A stretch of DNA of 64,000 nucleotides, from NCBI RefSeq assembly GCF_001613545.1, contig NZ_BDCO01000002.1:186001-250000 (forward strand), written 5' to 3'. Both the position numbers and the translations under genes were made by a program. A model generated the notes under the pieces. That model was not told the DNA's origin, ran no database searches, and was given only the letters and a program-made list of their open reading frames with translations. The stretch is from Terrimicrobium sacchariphilum (lineage in GTDB: Bacteria; Verrucomicrobiota; Verrucomicrobiia; Chthoniobacterales; Terrimicrobiaceae). Positions within the stretch are counted from its first letter, which is position 1, and every line of letters begins with the position of its first letter. This document shows positions 45,636 through 54,400 of the stretch, one piece after another.

Positions 45636-45675
45636 GAGAGCCAAATATCAGATTTAAAACTGATACTTGACTCTC
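45636..45675. promoter_or_regulatory. 40-bp palindrome, candidate Zur/Fur-family operator
   Basis: GAGAGCCAAATATCAG (45636-45651) and CTGATACTTGACTCTC (45660-45675) are inverted copies matching at 14 of 16 positions around an 8-nt AT spacer. It is centred between the divergent GTPase and Fur-family genes, so one operator could control both. Confidence 0.7.
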
Positions 45676-45700
45676 AATTGCCGTCAACAGAAATTCCGGC

Positions 45701-46078
45701 ATGGCTTACAAGACCCGTCAGCGCGACGCCATCTGGCAAGTGGTCGTATCCTCGGATCGACCGCTTACCCCCCTGGACATCTGCGAGCAGGCGGGGAAGT
45801 CCGTGGAGGGCATTGGGATTGCCACGGTATATCGGGCTCTGAAGCAAATGATCGCAGAAGGACAGGTGCGGCACATCGACATCCCGGGTGTGCAGCCTCA
45901 CTATGAAGCGGCCTCGCGCACTCATCATCATTTCTTCCTATGCGAGCGCTGCCAGAGGCTGTTCGACCTCGTGGGCTGCCTGCGTGGCATCTCCAGTCTG
46001 CTACCGGATGGTTTTCGCATGAAGCGACACGAAATCGTCATCTACGGCGATTGCGAGAGCTGCGTCGGCAAGGCATAG
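45701..46078 (+). CDS. Fur family transcriptional repressor, probably Zur
   Basis: A 125-residue Fur-family protein. The winged-helix domain includes TPLDICEQAGKSVEGIGIATVYRALKQMIAEG (about 24-55). The dimer/metal domain has THHHFFLCERCQRLFDLVGC and a second CESC near the C-terminus, the two CxxC pairs of the structural zinc site, and His residues of the regulatory site. Zinc specificity is inferred from the adjacent COG0523 GTPase and not from sequence alone; Fur or Per specificity cannot be excluded. Spacing suggests autoregulation via the palindrome upstream. Confidence 0.9.
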   Translation: MAYKTRQRDAIWQVVVSSDRPLTPLDICEQAGKSVEGIGIATVYRALKQMIAEGQVRHIDIPGVQPHYEAASRTHHHFFLCERCQRLFDLVGCLRGISSLLPDGFRMKRHEIVIYGDCESCVGKA

Positions 46079-46215
46079 GTCACGTCGCTTGCCGATAACG
46101 TTGGTTGTCCTCGGGGGCGAGGGAGCGGCTGCGCTCTCCCGTGATTGTCCAGGCGTTCGAGAGCCTTCCATGCGAGAGCCGGAACCCCTCGTACAGGAGA
46201 GTTTTTCTGCAAGGG

Positions 46216-46252
46216 AATTTGATAATGATTATTGACAATCAATTATCAAATT
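46216..46252 (+). promoter_or_regulatory. Fur/Zur-box-like palindrome upstream of the PEP-CTERM protein
   Basis: Perfect 11-bp arms AATTTGATAAT (46216-46226) and ATTATCAAATT (46242-46252) enclose GATTATTGACAATCA. The sequence GATAATGATTAT resembles the classic Fur box, and TGATTATTGAC resembles TGATACTTGAC of the palindrome at 45636-45675 (9 of 11 positions). It lies 46 nt upstream of the start of the surface protein gene. Confidence 0.65.
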
Positions 46253-46297
46253 TGGAAGGAAGTGAGAATCGGTTCTCAATATCAACCGAAAATTCTC

Positions 46298-47056
46298 ATG
46301 ATGAAATACAAGCTGCCCCTATTGTCCGGTCTCGTTGGAGTCGGAATGGTTCTCTCCGCGGGAATATCCGAAGCCCAAGCCATCTACACGTCTGGCCATG
46401 GCGACCTCGGTATTGAGTACACGCCGGGCGAGACGGAGTTTGAGGCACATTGGCACATTGGCGCTGGTGCGGTCGTCGATGGGGTGGCGTTAACGGAGGA
46501 GCAGGAGTTTTCGCCTGACGCCCTGGCAGCCCGCCTCGGTACGCAGGCGGCTGTCTCTTCCTCTGCCGTGGCTTCTGCTCTCGGTGTTTCTACGGGAGCG
46601 CAGGTCTATCGCACGGGAAATGCGGCCTATCCGCCGAATGTCGGATTTGGGCTTGAGGAGGTGGGATCAGATTCGGAGTGGTTGGATGGAAGCATTACGC
46701 TGACCCTCACCGGATGGACCGGACCGGGATCGCTTGCGGTCTCGCAGACGATAGCCAATGTCGGCACGTTTGTCTGGTTTTCCAGCGATGCCTCCAAGAC
46801 GCAGAACAGCAATGCCTGGGATTTCGCCGTGGGTGGGCATCAGCATCTCGATTGGTGGTTCTCCGAGGCGGGGACCTACTCGGTGACTTTCACCTGGACC
46901 GGAACCTATATCGGGGGTGAATCGCCCGTGGCGGTTAGCGGGTCGGGAGCATATGAATTCCAAGCCGTGCCCGAGCCGGGGACGTGGGCGTTGCTCGTCG
47001 CGGCCCTGCTTTTCGGAATGGTGGTTTATCGGCGGCGGATGCTGCCAGTACGTTGA
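46298..47056 (+). CDS. PEP-CTERM exported protein resembling choice-of-anchor M domain
   Basis: A 252-residue exported protein: signal peptide MMKYKLPLLSGLVGVGMVLSAGISEAQA, a beta-rich domain opening IYTSGHGDLGIEYTPGETEFEAHWHIGAGAVVDG, and the C-terminal sorting signal VPEPGTWALLVAALLFGMVVYRRR recognised by exosortase. The GHGDLGIEY...HWH pattern resembles the anchor-M repeat that in Actinobacteria is linked to zinc/manganese uptake. It also has WDFAVGGHQHLDWWFSEAGTYSVTFTWTG, another typical segment. Together with the Fur-like box upstream, this suggests a zinc-limitation surface protein. The domain match is from memory of the motif. Confidence 0.8.
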   Translation: MMKYKLPLLSGLVGVGMVLSAGISEAQAIYTSGHGDLGIEYTPGETEFEAHWHIGAGAVVDGVALTEEQEFSPDALAARLGTQAAVSSSAVASALGVSTGAQVYRTGNAAYPPNVGFGLEEVGSDSEWLDGSITLTLTGWTGPGSLAVSQTIANVGTFVWFSSDASKTQNSNAWDFAVGGHQHLDWWFSEAGTYSVTFTWTGTYIGGESPVAVSGSGAYEFQAVPEPGTWALLVAALLFGMVVYRRRMLPVR

Positions 47057-47817
47057 CCCACGGTGGAGAGACCGGTCCGCGCACTGTGTGTGGGCCGGAT
47101 TCCGTCCCAGATGCGAGGCGGGTTGCCGGGGCTTTCACCCTGGTGGAACTGCTCACAGTCATTGGGGTGCTGGCGATTCTGGCCTGCCTCGTCGTACCTG
47201 CGATTTCCTCGGGCGCGATGGCGGCGAACCGCGCCAAGTGCGCCTCCAATCTGCGGCAGATCGGACAGGCCATCCTCCTGTATGCCGGGGACCACGATGG
47301 GGTATTGCCTGTTACCTCCCATAGTACGGGAGATTCCCGGGTGAAGCTCAATGGGAAGTGGCTGAACTCGATCGAGTATAGCTGGGTCTACCTGCTGGCC
47401 GACTATCTGGATAATGTCGACAAGGTGCGGGTGTGCCCCGCGGATGAGGCTATTCGTCAGCGGCAGATCCTCCAGATGAAGGCGACGAGTTATTTGCTGA
47501 ACGATGAGGTGTTCGACTCGGAAGTTTACGGACGTTTTCAAAATCTTCCGCATCCCTCGCGACTCATGCTCGCCTTTATCAGCAACCGCCCGGTCAGTCG
47601 GACGTGGGACCATGCGCACTGTGCGGACTGGACCGCCTGGCCGGCGCTGACGACGGATGTCGCGGTCGATCGGCATCGCACCGGTGAACGGGCGGGATCG
47701 AGGCTCAAGGGATCAGCCAATTATCTCTTCGCTGACGGTCACGTGCAGAATATGCAGGCAACGGAGGTCAAGGCGATACTCGATCGCGGAGAGAACCCCT
47801 GGCTGCCAGGAGGCTAA
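47053..47817 (+). CDS. Prepilin-like protein with H-X9-DG-type C-terminal region
   Basis: A protein of about 254 residues with the type IV prepilin motif GAFTLVELLTVIGVLAILACLVVPAISSGAM, cleaved before Phe by prepilin peptidase. The C-terminal part has GSANYLFADGHVQNMQATEVKAIL, the 'ADGHV' pattern common in Planctomycetota and Verrucomicrobiota prepilin-type proteins. The start is unclear: a TTG at 47053 overlaps the PEP-CTERM gene stop (TTGA) and gives a leader of about 28 residues; a GTG at 46984 would overlap far more. Probably translated together with the gene before it. Confidence 0.7.
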   Translation: MTHGGETGPRTVCGPDSVPDARRVAGAFTLVELLTVIGVLAILACLVVPAISSGAMAANRAKCASNLRQIGQAILLYAGDHDGVLPVTSHSTGDSRVKLNGKWLNSIEYSWVYLLADYLDNVDKVRVCPADEAIRQRQILQMKATSYLLNDEVFDSEVYGRFQNLPHPSRLMLAFISNRPVSRTWDHAHCADWTAWPALTTDVAVDRHRTGERAGSRLKGSANYLFADGHVQNMQATEVKAILDRGENPWLPGG

Positions 47818-48491
47818 AGCTTCAGGATGTCCTTGAAGAGAGGCTCCCAAGGAGCGAACTCCCCGGTGGTGAGGCCAGCCTCGATCTCCGCGGCGCTTTG
47901 CACATACGGACCCTCAACAAGGTCATTGGAACAATGCGTGAGCAGATTTTGCACAGAATCGGGCGTTGATTCGGCGTGAAATTGCAGGCCAAGACAGACG
48001 CCGGGCAGATAAAAGCCCTGCTCGGGACAGGCTTCGCTGGAGGCAACCCGAATGGCTCCGCGGGGCAGTTCGAACGTGTCACCATGCCAGTGCAGCACTC
48101 TGGGAGTTCCAGACAGCGATGGAAAAAGTTGCCGGATATTGTCCGTTGGCTCGACGGGGAACCAGCCGATCTCGTGCTGAGCATTCTGAAAAACCCGTGC
48201 TCCGAGAGCATCGGCCAGCAATTGTGCGCCGAGACAGATGCCGAGCAGCGGGACTCCGCGATCAATGCACTGCCGGAGGAATCGCTTTTCCTGTACCAGC
48301 CATGGGTGATCTCGATGCTGGTAGATGTTCATCGGTCCTCCCATCACCATGACGGAATGACATTCCGAGGGATCAGGTAAATCCTGTTCGGATACGAGAA
48401 TCCTGCGGAGTGCGATACCTTTGCTGGCCAGCCAGTTTTCCAGCCTGGCGGGACCCTCGAAAGCGACATGTTGCAGGCAGGTGAATTCCAT
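47814..48491 (-). CDS. Class I glutamine amidotransferase (GMP synthase-like)
   Basis: A 225-residue GATase. The nucleophilic Cys lies in PLLGICLGAQLLADALGARVF (about residue 81) and the catalytic His in GLQFHAESTPDSV (about 170), with HWHGDTFELPRGA typical of the GuaA-like stand-alone group. These enzymes hydrolyse gamma-glutamyl compounds or supply ammonia, including polyamine-linked reactions. It follows the MocR regulator by 12 nt on the same strand and converges on the prepilin-like gene with a 4-nt overlap. Substrate unknown. Confidence 0.88.
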   Translation of the reverse strand: MEFTCLQHVAFEGPARLENWLASKGIALRRILVSEQDLPDPSECHSVMVMGGPMNIYQHRDHPWLVQEKRFLRQCIDRGVPLLGICLGAQLLADALGARVFQNAQHEIGWFPVEPTDNIRQLFPSLSGTPRVLHWHGDTFELPRGAIRVASSEACPEQGFYLPGVCLGLQFHAESTPDSVQNLLTHCSNDLVEGPYVQSAAEIEAGLTTGEFAPWEPLFKDILKL

Positions 48492-48503
48492 GGTGTGCGT
48501 GAA

Positions 48504-49946
48504 TCAGGAGTTTTCGGAAGGGGAATCGTTTTGCACGTGGGCAAGCTGGCCCAGGGTTTGCAAGGCGGCTTCCACGGCAGAAGACCAGTCGATGGCGCAG
48601 TTCACGCGGATGAAGTGGGAAAACTCCCCTGTGTGAGAAAAGATCGGACCCGGGCAGATGCTGATGCCGTGATGCGAGGCGGCATCGCGAAGGCGCAACG
48701 AATTGACGCGCTCGGGCAGTTCCACCCACAGAAAGTATCCGCCGCCGGGCCGGCTGAGAGCGGTGCCCTGTGGGAACGCGCGGGCGATGGCGGAGGAAAT
48801 CCGGCACATCTGGGTTTCCAACATTTTGCGGAGGCCTCGGAGATGACGGTCGAAGCCGCCGGAGCGGAGATAGTCGGCCGCGGCCTTGGCTGTGACCTGC
48901 GGGGTGGTGATGCTGGAGACCAGCTTGAGCCGGTGGACATCCTCGGCATACCTGCCGCCTGCGACCCAGCCGATGCGGAGGCCGGGAGAGAGAGTTTTCG
49001 ACAAGGAACCGCACAGAAGGTTATCTCCCGATCTGCCGAAGGTCCGCAGGGGGCGGTGCCGGGAGTTGTCGAAGCCGAGTTCCGCATAAATATCGTCCTC
49101 GATGATCGGGATGCCGTGGCGGGCGGCGAGGTCGACGACCGTCTGGCGTCGCTCATCGTCGAGACTCGCGCCATGCGGATTCCCAAAACTCGGGATGAGA
49201 ATGCAAGTGGCGATCCGATAGCGCGAAAGCGCCCGCTCAAAGGCGGCGATATCCAATCCTCGGTCACAGGTCGACGGCACGCTGATGACTTTCATGCCGA
49301 GGCTCTCCAGCATTTGCAGGATGCCAAAAAATGTCGGCGACTCGACCAGGACGGTGTCGCCCGGGTTGGCTACGGCGCGGACGGCGAGATTGAGGGCGTC
49401 CATGCAGCCTGTCGTGATGACGATCTCATCTGGAGACATGGTGCATCCCGCGAGAGAAAGCCGGAGAGCGATCTCCTTGCGCAGGCCGAGATCGGTCTCG
49501 CGGGAGCCATAGCGGCCAAAATCGGTGGCGTATTGGCGTGCCGCCCTGCTGACGCAGCGAGCGACCTCTGTCGTGGGCAAAAGGCTGGGATGAGGAATTC
49601 CCGCGCCGAGTGCGATGGTGCGGGGATTGTCAAAATCGCGGAACACCTGGGCGACATGCTCGGAGACCTTGGGGCGTTGTGGGCGAGCGATGGCATGGGC
49701 CGGGGTGGGCAGTGGCAGATGCGGCCGGGATTGCACGTAAAAGCCCGAGCGTGGCCGGGCAAAGATGAGGGAGCGGGCCTCCAGATTGGTCAGGGCCTGG
49801 ATCGCCGTGGCAGGACTGATTCGCTCCATGCGACAGAGTTCCCGTACGGAGGGAATACGGTCGCCGGGACCCAGGGCGCCTCCGGATATGAGTGCCTCGA
49901 GACGGGATTCCACCCGTTCGTAGGCAAACTGTTCACGCAATGCCAT
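48504..49946 (-). CDS. MocR/PdxR-type regulator (GntR HTH plus aminotransferase domain)
   Basis: A 480-residue fusion: N-terminal GntR winged helix (about 8-75: GDRIPSVRELCRMERISPATAIQALTNLEARSLIFARPRSGFYV) and a C-terminal fold-type I aminotransferase-like domain (about 110-470). This contains YGSRETDLGLRKEIA, GCMDALNLAVRAVANPGDTVLVESPTFFG, IIEDDIYAEL and the PLP-binding Lys in CGSLSKTLSPGLRIGW. MocR proteins use PLP or its adducts as effectors. The linked amidotransferase is the likeliest target. A normal start with ATG at 49946. Confidence 0.92.
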   Translation of the reverse strand: MALREQFAYERVESRLEALISGGALGPGDRIPSVRELCRMERISPATAIQALTNLEARSLIFARPRSGFYVQSRPHLPLPTPAHAIARPQRPKVSEHVAQVFRDFDNPRTIALGAGIPHPSLLPTTEVARCVSRAARQYATDFGRYGSRETDLGLRKEIALRLSLAGCTMSPDEIVITTGCMDALNLAVRAVANPGDTVLVESPTFFGILQMLESLGMKVISVPSTCDRGLDIAAFERALSRYRIATCILIPSFGNPHGASLDDERRQTVVDLAARHGIPIIEDDIYAELGFDNSRHRPLRTFGRSGDNLLCGSLSKTLSPGLRIGWVAGGRYAEDVHRLKLVSSITTPQVTAKAAADYLRSGGFDRHLRGLRKMLETQMCRISSAIARAFPQGTALSRPGGGYFLWVELPERVNSLRLRDAASHHGISICPGPIFSHTGEFSHFIRVNCAIDWSSAVEAALQTLGQLAHVQNDSPSENS

Positions 49947-50298
49947 GCGCGGACTATAGCCTGCATGGGGCGACCAATACAGAAACAGCTTTGAGAATTA
50001 TCGATAGGCACAGTTGTGCCGGGAGTCGTCTGTATCGATGGGGAATCCCGCAGGCTGTCCCTGCCGGAGCTCTCTCCATTGAGGAAACCTCAAGCGCATG
50101 AACATCGTACGCATGATCATCGGGCTGGTCCGCCAGTTGCGGGATATACTGGATGAGACATGGAGGGTGCAGCTCTGGCTCTGGGAAAACTACAGCGACA
50201 GCCTCCCTGGTCGTCGGCCGCGGAAGTGAGCGAGCATCCGGGTCTCCTGTCGGGGACTCTTGCCTAGCGGTGGCAGATATCGCCATAATCCGTGGCTC
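49947..50298. other. Intergenic region; one weak small frame
   Basis: 352 nt between the divergent MocR and GntR-LacI genes. A 43-codon frame (50098-50229, MNIVRMIIGLVRQLRDILDE onwards) has an amphipathic helix and GAGGAAA about 12 nt upstream, but no other support. The MocR-proximal 120 nt presumably hold its promoter. No RNA gene or repeat was recognised. Confidence 0.35.
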
Positions 50299-51360
50299 AT
50301 GGCCCGCCCCGACACAGAATCCCGCCTGGCTTTGGAGCTGATTCGCCAGCGTCTTCTTCACGGAGATTATGCCCACCGCCTGCCGGGGGAGCGTCAGCTG
50401 GCGGGAGAGCTGGGATTGAGCCGACCGACGGTGCGCAAGGCGATCTCGCAGTTGCTCGAGGAGGGCAGCCTGTTGCGGACGGAGAGCGGGCGCCTGCATT
50501 TGCCCTCCGGAGACGGAGATGGAGTCCGACGCAAGGTAATCGCGTTCCTGCACCAGGGGTCCTCCCTCGGCCGGGAGGCGGGACTTTGGCGGGATGGTGT
50601 TTACGCCGCCGCAGAGAAGCGGGGCCTCACGGTGCGATCCATGGCTTATGAGCACGATGATGACCTGAGGATCAGCGCAGCCTTTGGCCGATACGACGGG
50701 GTATTCATCCTCCTCCACTCGCGGGACCAGGTGACGCCGCGATTGATGAAGCGCATTCAAGAAGCCGGGACGCGGGTTGTGGGGCTGGATCAGGACTGCT
50801 CTTCGCTCGGCTTGCGGTCGGTCATCGTGTTTCCGAGTGGATCGGTCTCAAAGCTGCTCGATCATTTGCGGGAACTCGGGCATCGCCGGATCAACTGCAT
50901 AAATGTCCAGGTCGACAACCCGGTGATCGAGTCCCGTATCGCAGCCTGGCAGGCGTATATCGACCAGCACGGGATCGACGGAGAGCTGTGCTCCGTGGAG
51001 GACGCGGCGACTCTCGGCGATGCTTATCGTGTGGTAGGAGAACGCATCCGGAAGGGATGGCTGCGGCGGGGAGCTGTCCTTTGCGTGACCCTGCAGGCTG
51101 CCATCGGAACCATGCGCGCCCTGTATGAGATCGGCGTGCGGATCGGGAAGGATGTGTCGGTCTGCGTCATTAACGACGAAGGAATGGGGCCGTACCTTGT
51201 ACCTTCGCTTACCTCGCTACAAATGCCCGCCCGCCAGAAATATGTGCAAAAGGCCGTCGACTGGATGGCCGGGCTGACAGAGTGGAAGACGCCCTCGCTG
51301 GTCCAGCCTCGCGATGCGCGATTGTTTATCGGGGAATCCACCGGCACATCGAGGCGGTAG
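50299..51360 (+). CDS. GntR-type HTH / LacI-type sensor hybrid regulator
   Basis: A 353-residue regulator. The N-terminal GntR winged helix reads LALELIRQRLLHGDYAHRLPGERQLAGELGLSRPTVRKAISQLLEEGSL. The rest is a LacI-like sugar-sensing domain (KVIAFLHQGSSLGREAGLWRDGVYAAAEKRGLTV; RVVGLDQDCSSLGLRSVIVF; VSVCVINDEGMGPYLVPSLTSL). It precedes an alpha-mannosidase by 59 nt on the same strand and probably controls it; an inverted repeat covering the mannosidase start is a candidate site. The Met of MARPDTESRLALE is chosen over a start at 50260. Confidence 0.9.
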   Translation: MARPDTESRLALELIRQRLLHGDYAHRLPGERQLAGELGLSRPTVRKAISQLLEEGSLLRTESGRLHLPSGDGDGVRRKVIAFLHQGSSLGREAGLWRDGVYAAAEKRGLTVRSMAYEHDDDLRISAAFGRYDGVFILLHSRDQVTPRLMKRIQEAGTRVVGLDQDCSSLGLRSVIVFPSGSVSKLLDHLRELGHRRINCINVQVDNPVIESRIAAWQAYIDQHGIDGELCSVEDAATLGDAYRVVGERIRKGWLRRGAVLCVTLQAAIGTMRALYEIGVRIGKDVSVCVINDEGMGPYLVPSLTSLQMPARQKYVQKAVDWMAGLTEWKTPSLVQPRDARLFIGESTGTSRR

Positions 51361-51401
51361 GCGGGATTCCCGTTGACAGGATGGATTAAAGGACCGAAAA
51401 C

Positions 51402-51427
51402 GGTAACAAAATCACTTCCGTGTTACC
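51402..51427 (+). promoter_or_regulatory. Inverted repeat over the mannosidase start, candidate operator
   Basis: GGTAACA (51402-51408) and TGTTACC (51421-51427) form perfect 7-bp arms 12 bp apart. The right arm overlaps the GTG start codon at 51420. Binding by the GntR-LacI regulator encoded just upstream would block initiation. Confidence 0.45.
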
Positions 51428-54400
51428 CAAGACCTTTCTCTCCCAATTGGTGCCGGCCAGGGTCGGCGAAGCCGTGCGCCGGGTTGAAAAGCAGATCTGG
51501 CGTGATCTGCCCGGTGAATGCCGGATCGAGCAGACCGAGCCCTCGCTCACATTTCGCACGGTCAAGGAGGTCGGCTCTGGAGATTTCCATCCGGTGCCCG
51601 AGGGGAGTTTTCACTGGGGACCGAAGTACGCTCAGAGCTGGTTCCGTGTGACTCTCCCGGAGATTTCTGCGGACGAAACGATATATTTCAACTGGCAGGA
51701 CCAGGCCGAGGCAACCGCATACATTGATGGTGTGCCGTACTCGGGGCTTGATATCGCCCACCAGCGAATTCCGCTGCCAGCCGGAACCAGAGAGCTTTGG
51801 ATCGAGTCGGTCTGTATTCGCAGCGGAGTGTGGCTGGCGGGAGAGGCTGCCCATCTTGACCAGGCGGGGAGTCTGTTCGTCGCGCCGAAACTGGAGTCGC
51901 GCAATGATGCCGCCTGGGCCGTATACCATGATCTCAAGGTAATGCTGGAACTCATGGAGACGGAGTTCTTTGAGTATCAGCCTACAGCACCCGGCCTGAC
52001 CAAGCCGCTCACCAGCCCGGTGCGGTACTCGGCCCCGGCATTTCGGGCGAGCCGCTTGCTTCGCCGTCTTTTTGAGCGTCTTGATCGTGCTGTGGATGTC
52101 CTGGATCATGAGGGGCTGGATGCGATGGTCGAGGAAATGCGCAGGGTCTATGCGGAGTTCCCTGGGTCGGTCGATGCAGGCAAGGTCGTGCTCACGGGTC
52201 ACGCGCACATCGATCTCGTCTGGCTTTGGCCGGAGCGGGTGGGGGAATTCAAAGCCGTGCACTCGTGGTCGACCCAGACGCGCTTGCTGGAGACGTATCC
52301 CGAGTTTCGTTTTGGCTATTCCCAGCCTGCGAGCTACGAGGCGGTCGGTCGTCGCTCGCCCGAGCTGCTGGATCGCGTGAAGGGGCTGATCCAGGCCAGG
52401 AAGTGGGATGCGGTCGGTGCAGCTTACGTTGAAGGTGACACCCAGATGCCGTGCGGCGAGGCGATCCTGCGTTGCCTGCGCATCGGGCAGGAGGAGTTTC
52501 GCGCGCTCAAGGGATCTCCGAGCGAGGTTTTCTGGCTTCCCGATGTCTTTGGATACAGCGGGGCGATGCCGCAACTCCTCAAGGGTCTCGGAGTGAAGAG
52601 CTTCTTCACCACCAAGCTCTCGTGGAGTTCCATCAACCGTTTTCCGCATACAAGCTTTGTCTGGCAGGGTCTCGATGATTCCTCGATCACTGCGCACGTC
52701 GTCCTGATCCATGATTATAATGAATGGGTCGATGTGAAGCGTCTGCGCGAGGATATGCTGCATCACCAGCAGTCGGCCGTGCATCCGGAGGTATTGATTC
52801 CTACCGGCTATGGGGATGGTGGCGGAGGACCGACCGAGACAATGATCGAGCGTGCGCGTCGTGTGGCGAATCTCGCAGGCATGCCGCAGGTTGAATGGGG
52901 CAACATCGAGCCGTTCTTCGAGAGACAGCGTGAGTTTCAGGACGAACTTCCAGTGGTCAAGGGAGAGCTGTTGTTGGAGTTGCATCGGGGTGTTTTCACC
53001 ACCCATGGGGAGTTGAAGTATCAATTCCGCCGGCTCGAGAGAGCCTTGCAGACGCTCGAGGCGGCTCACGTCGTGCGCGGTCTGGGTCCGATCGATCTGC
53101 ATTACTGGAAGCGGGCGAGCTTTTCCCACTTTCACGACTACATTCCGGGTAGTTCCATCTGGGAGGTCTATGCCGAGGCGATTCCGGAGCTTCAGCAACT
53201 GGCCGACAAGGCCTTCGCCGAGACGACGAGGGCGTTGAACGACTCTGCTGCGCCGACTCCTGCGTGGTTCAATCCGCTTCCACTCCCGCGTACCTGGATC
53301 GATGGGGATACTTGCTACGACGTGCCTCCGCTGAGCGGTGCGCCCGTAGCGGAGCTGACCCCTCTTGCAGTGCGTGCGCCGCGAGCTTCGGCCGGGACCT
53401 TGGAAAGTGAGCGCGTGGCCGCCACGTTCTCCGCGAATGGCTCCATTCAGTCGCTTCTCATCGATGGACGCAAGGTTGAGGTGACGGCGCATAAACTGGT
53501 TTCCTATCACGATCATCCGGCCGATTTTGAGGCTTGGGATGTCGATCGAGGCAGCATCGTTCTTGGTAGCGAAGCCCGCCTCGTGAGTGAACCCGAGATC
53601 AAAGTGGAGGGACTGGAGGCTTCCGTCGCCTTCTCCTATGAAATCGCGAAATCCAGCGCTGTCACGGTGATCTATTCCGTGCGCGCCGGGGAGCCAGCCC
53701 TGCGCATCCGGTATGCTGTGGACTGGCACGACCCGAAGCAATGGCTCAAGGCGATTTTTGTCAGTCAATACAATGGCAGGGAGGCTCGCTATGGAGCGCC
53801 ATTTGGCAGCGTGCTGCGCGGTCAGTGGCCCGGGTATCCCCGTGAGGAGGCGCTGTGGGAGGTGCCCGCCAGCCGCTGGGTGGTGGTCGCCGATGATGCG
53901 CAGAGCGAGGGCCTGGGCATACTTACGGAATCAAAGTATGGCTTCACCACGCGCGAGGGTACGGTAGGCATCAGCTTGCTGCGGAGCGCTTTGGTGACGG
54001 AGGCTCCGTTCCATCCACAGATCCGACCCACGCCCGACCGGCCGGACTATTCCGATCTCGGGCGGCAGACGATTGACATCGCGCTTACCCGTTACGCGCC
54101 GGATCTTCCCGTTCACGAGCAGCCTGCTGCCCTGGCTGATGTACTGTTCACTCCCTGCATTGCCTACCAGGGAGGGGCGGTGACCGCCGGTTTCCGTGGT
54201 TGCGCCGGTCTTTCCTCTGCCGTGCCAGCATGGGCTGAACCGCTCGACAAGGGATGGGTGCTCCGCGTGCACGAAACCCTGGGCCGTCGCGGCACTCATG
54301 CGCTCACCCTGAACGAAGGGACCACGGGTCGTGAGGCGGACATGTACGGTAAAGCCGTCGATCCCCTGGCGGTGGAGGAGTTGACTTTTACTCCCTACCA

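Noticed and set aside
46079-46215. tRNA-like or riboswitch-like structure after the Fur-family gene
   Set aside because: Some GC-rich pairing (GGGAG/CTCCC) is present but no cloverleaf, T-loop or known riboswitch pattern could be built.
51423-53768. 781-codon open frame antisense to the GH38 mannosidase
   Set aside because: The mannosidase frame has unmistakable GH38 motifs; the antisense product has no signal, domain or ribosome site.
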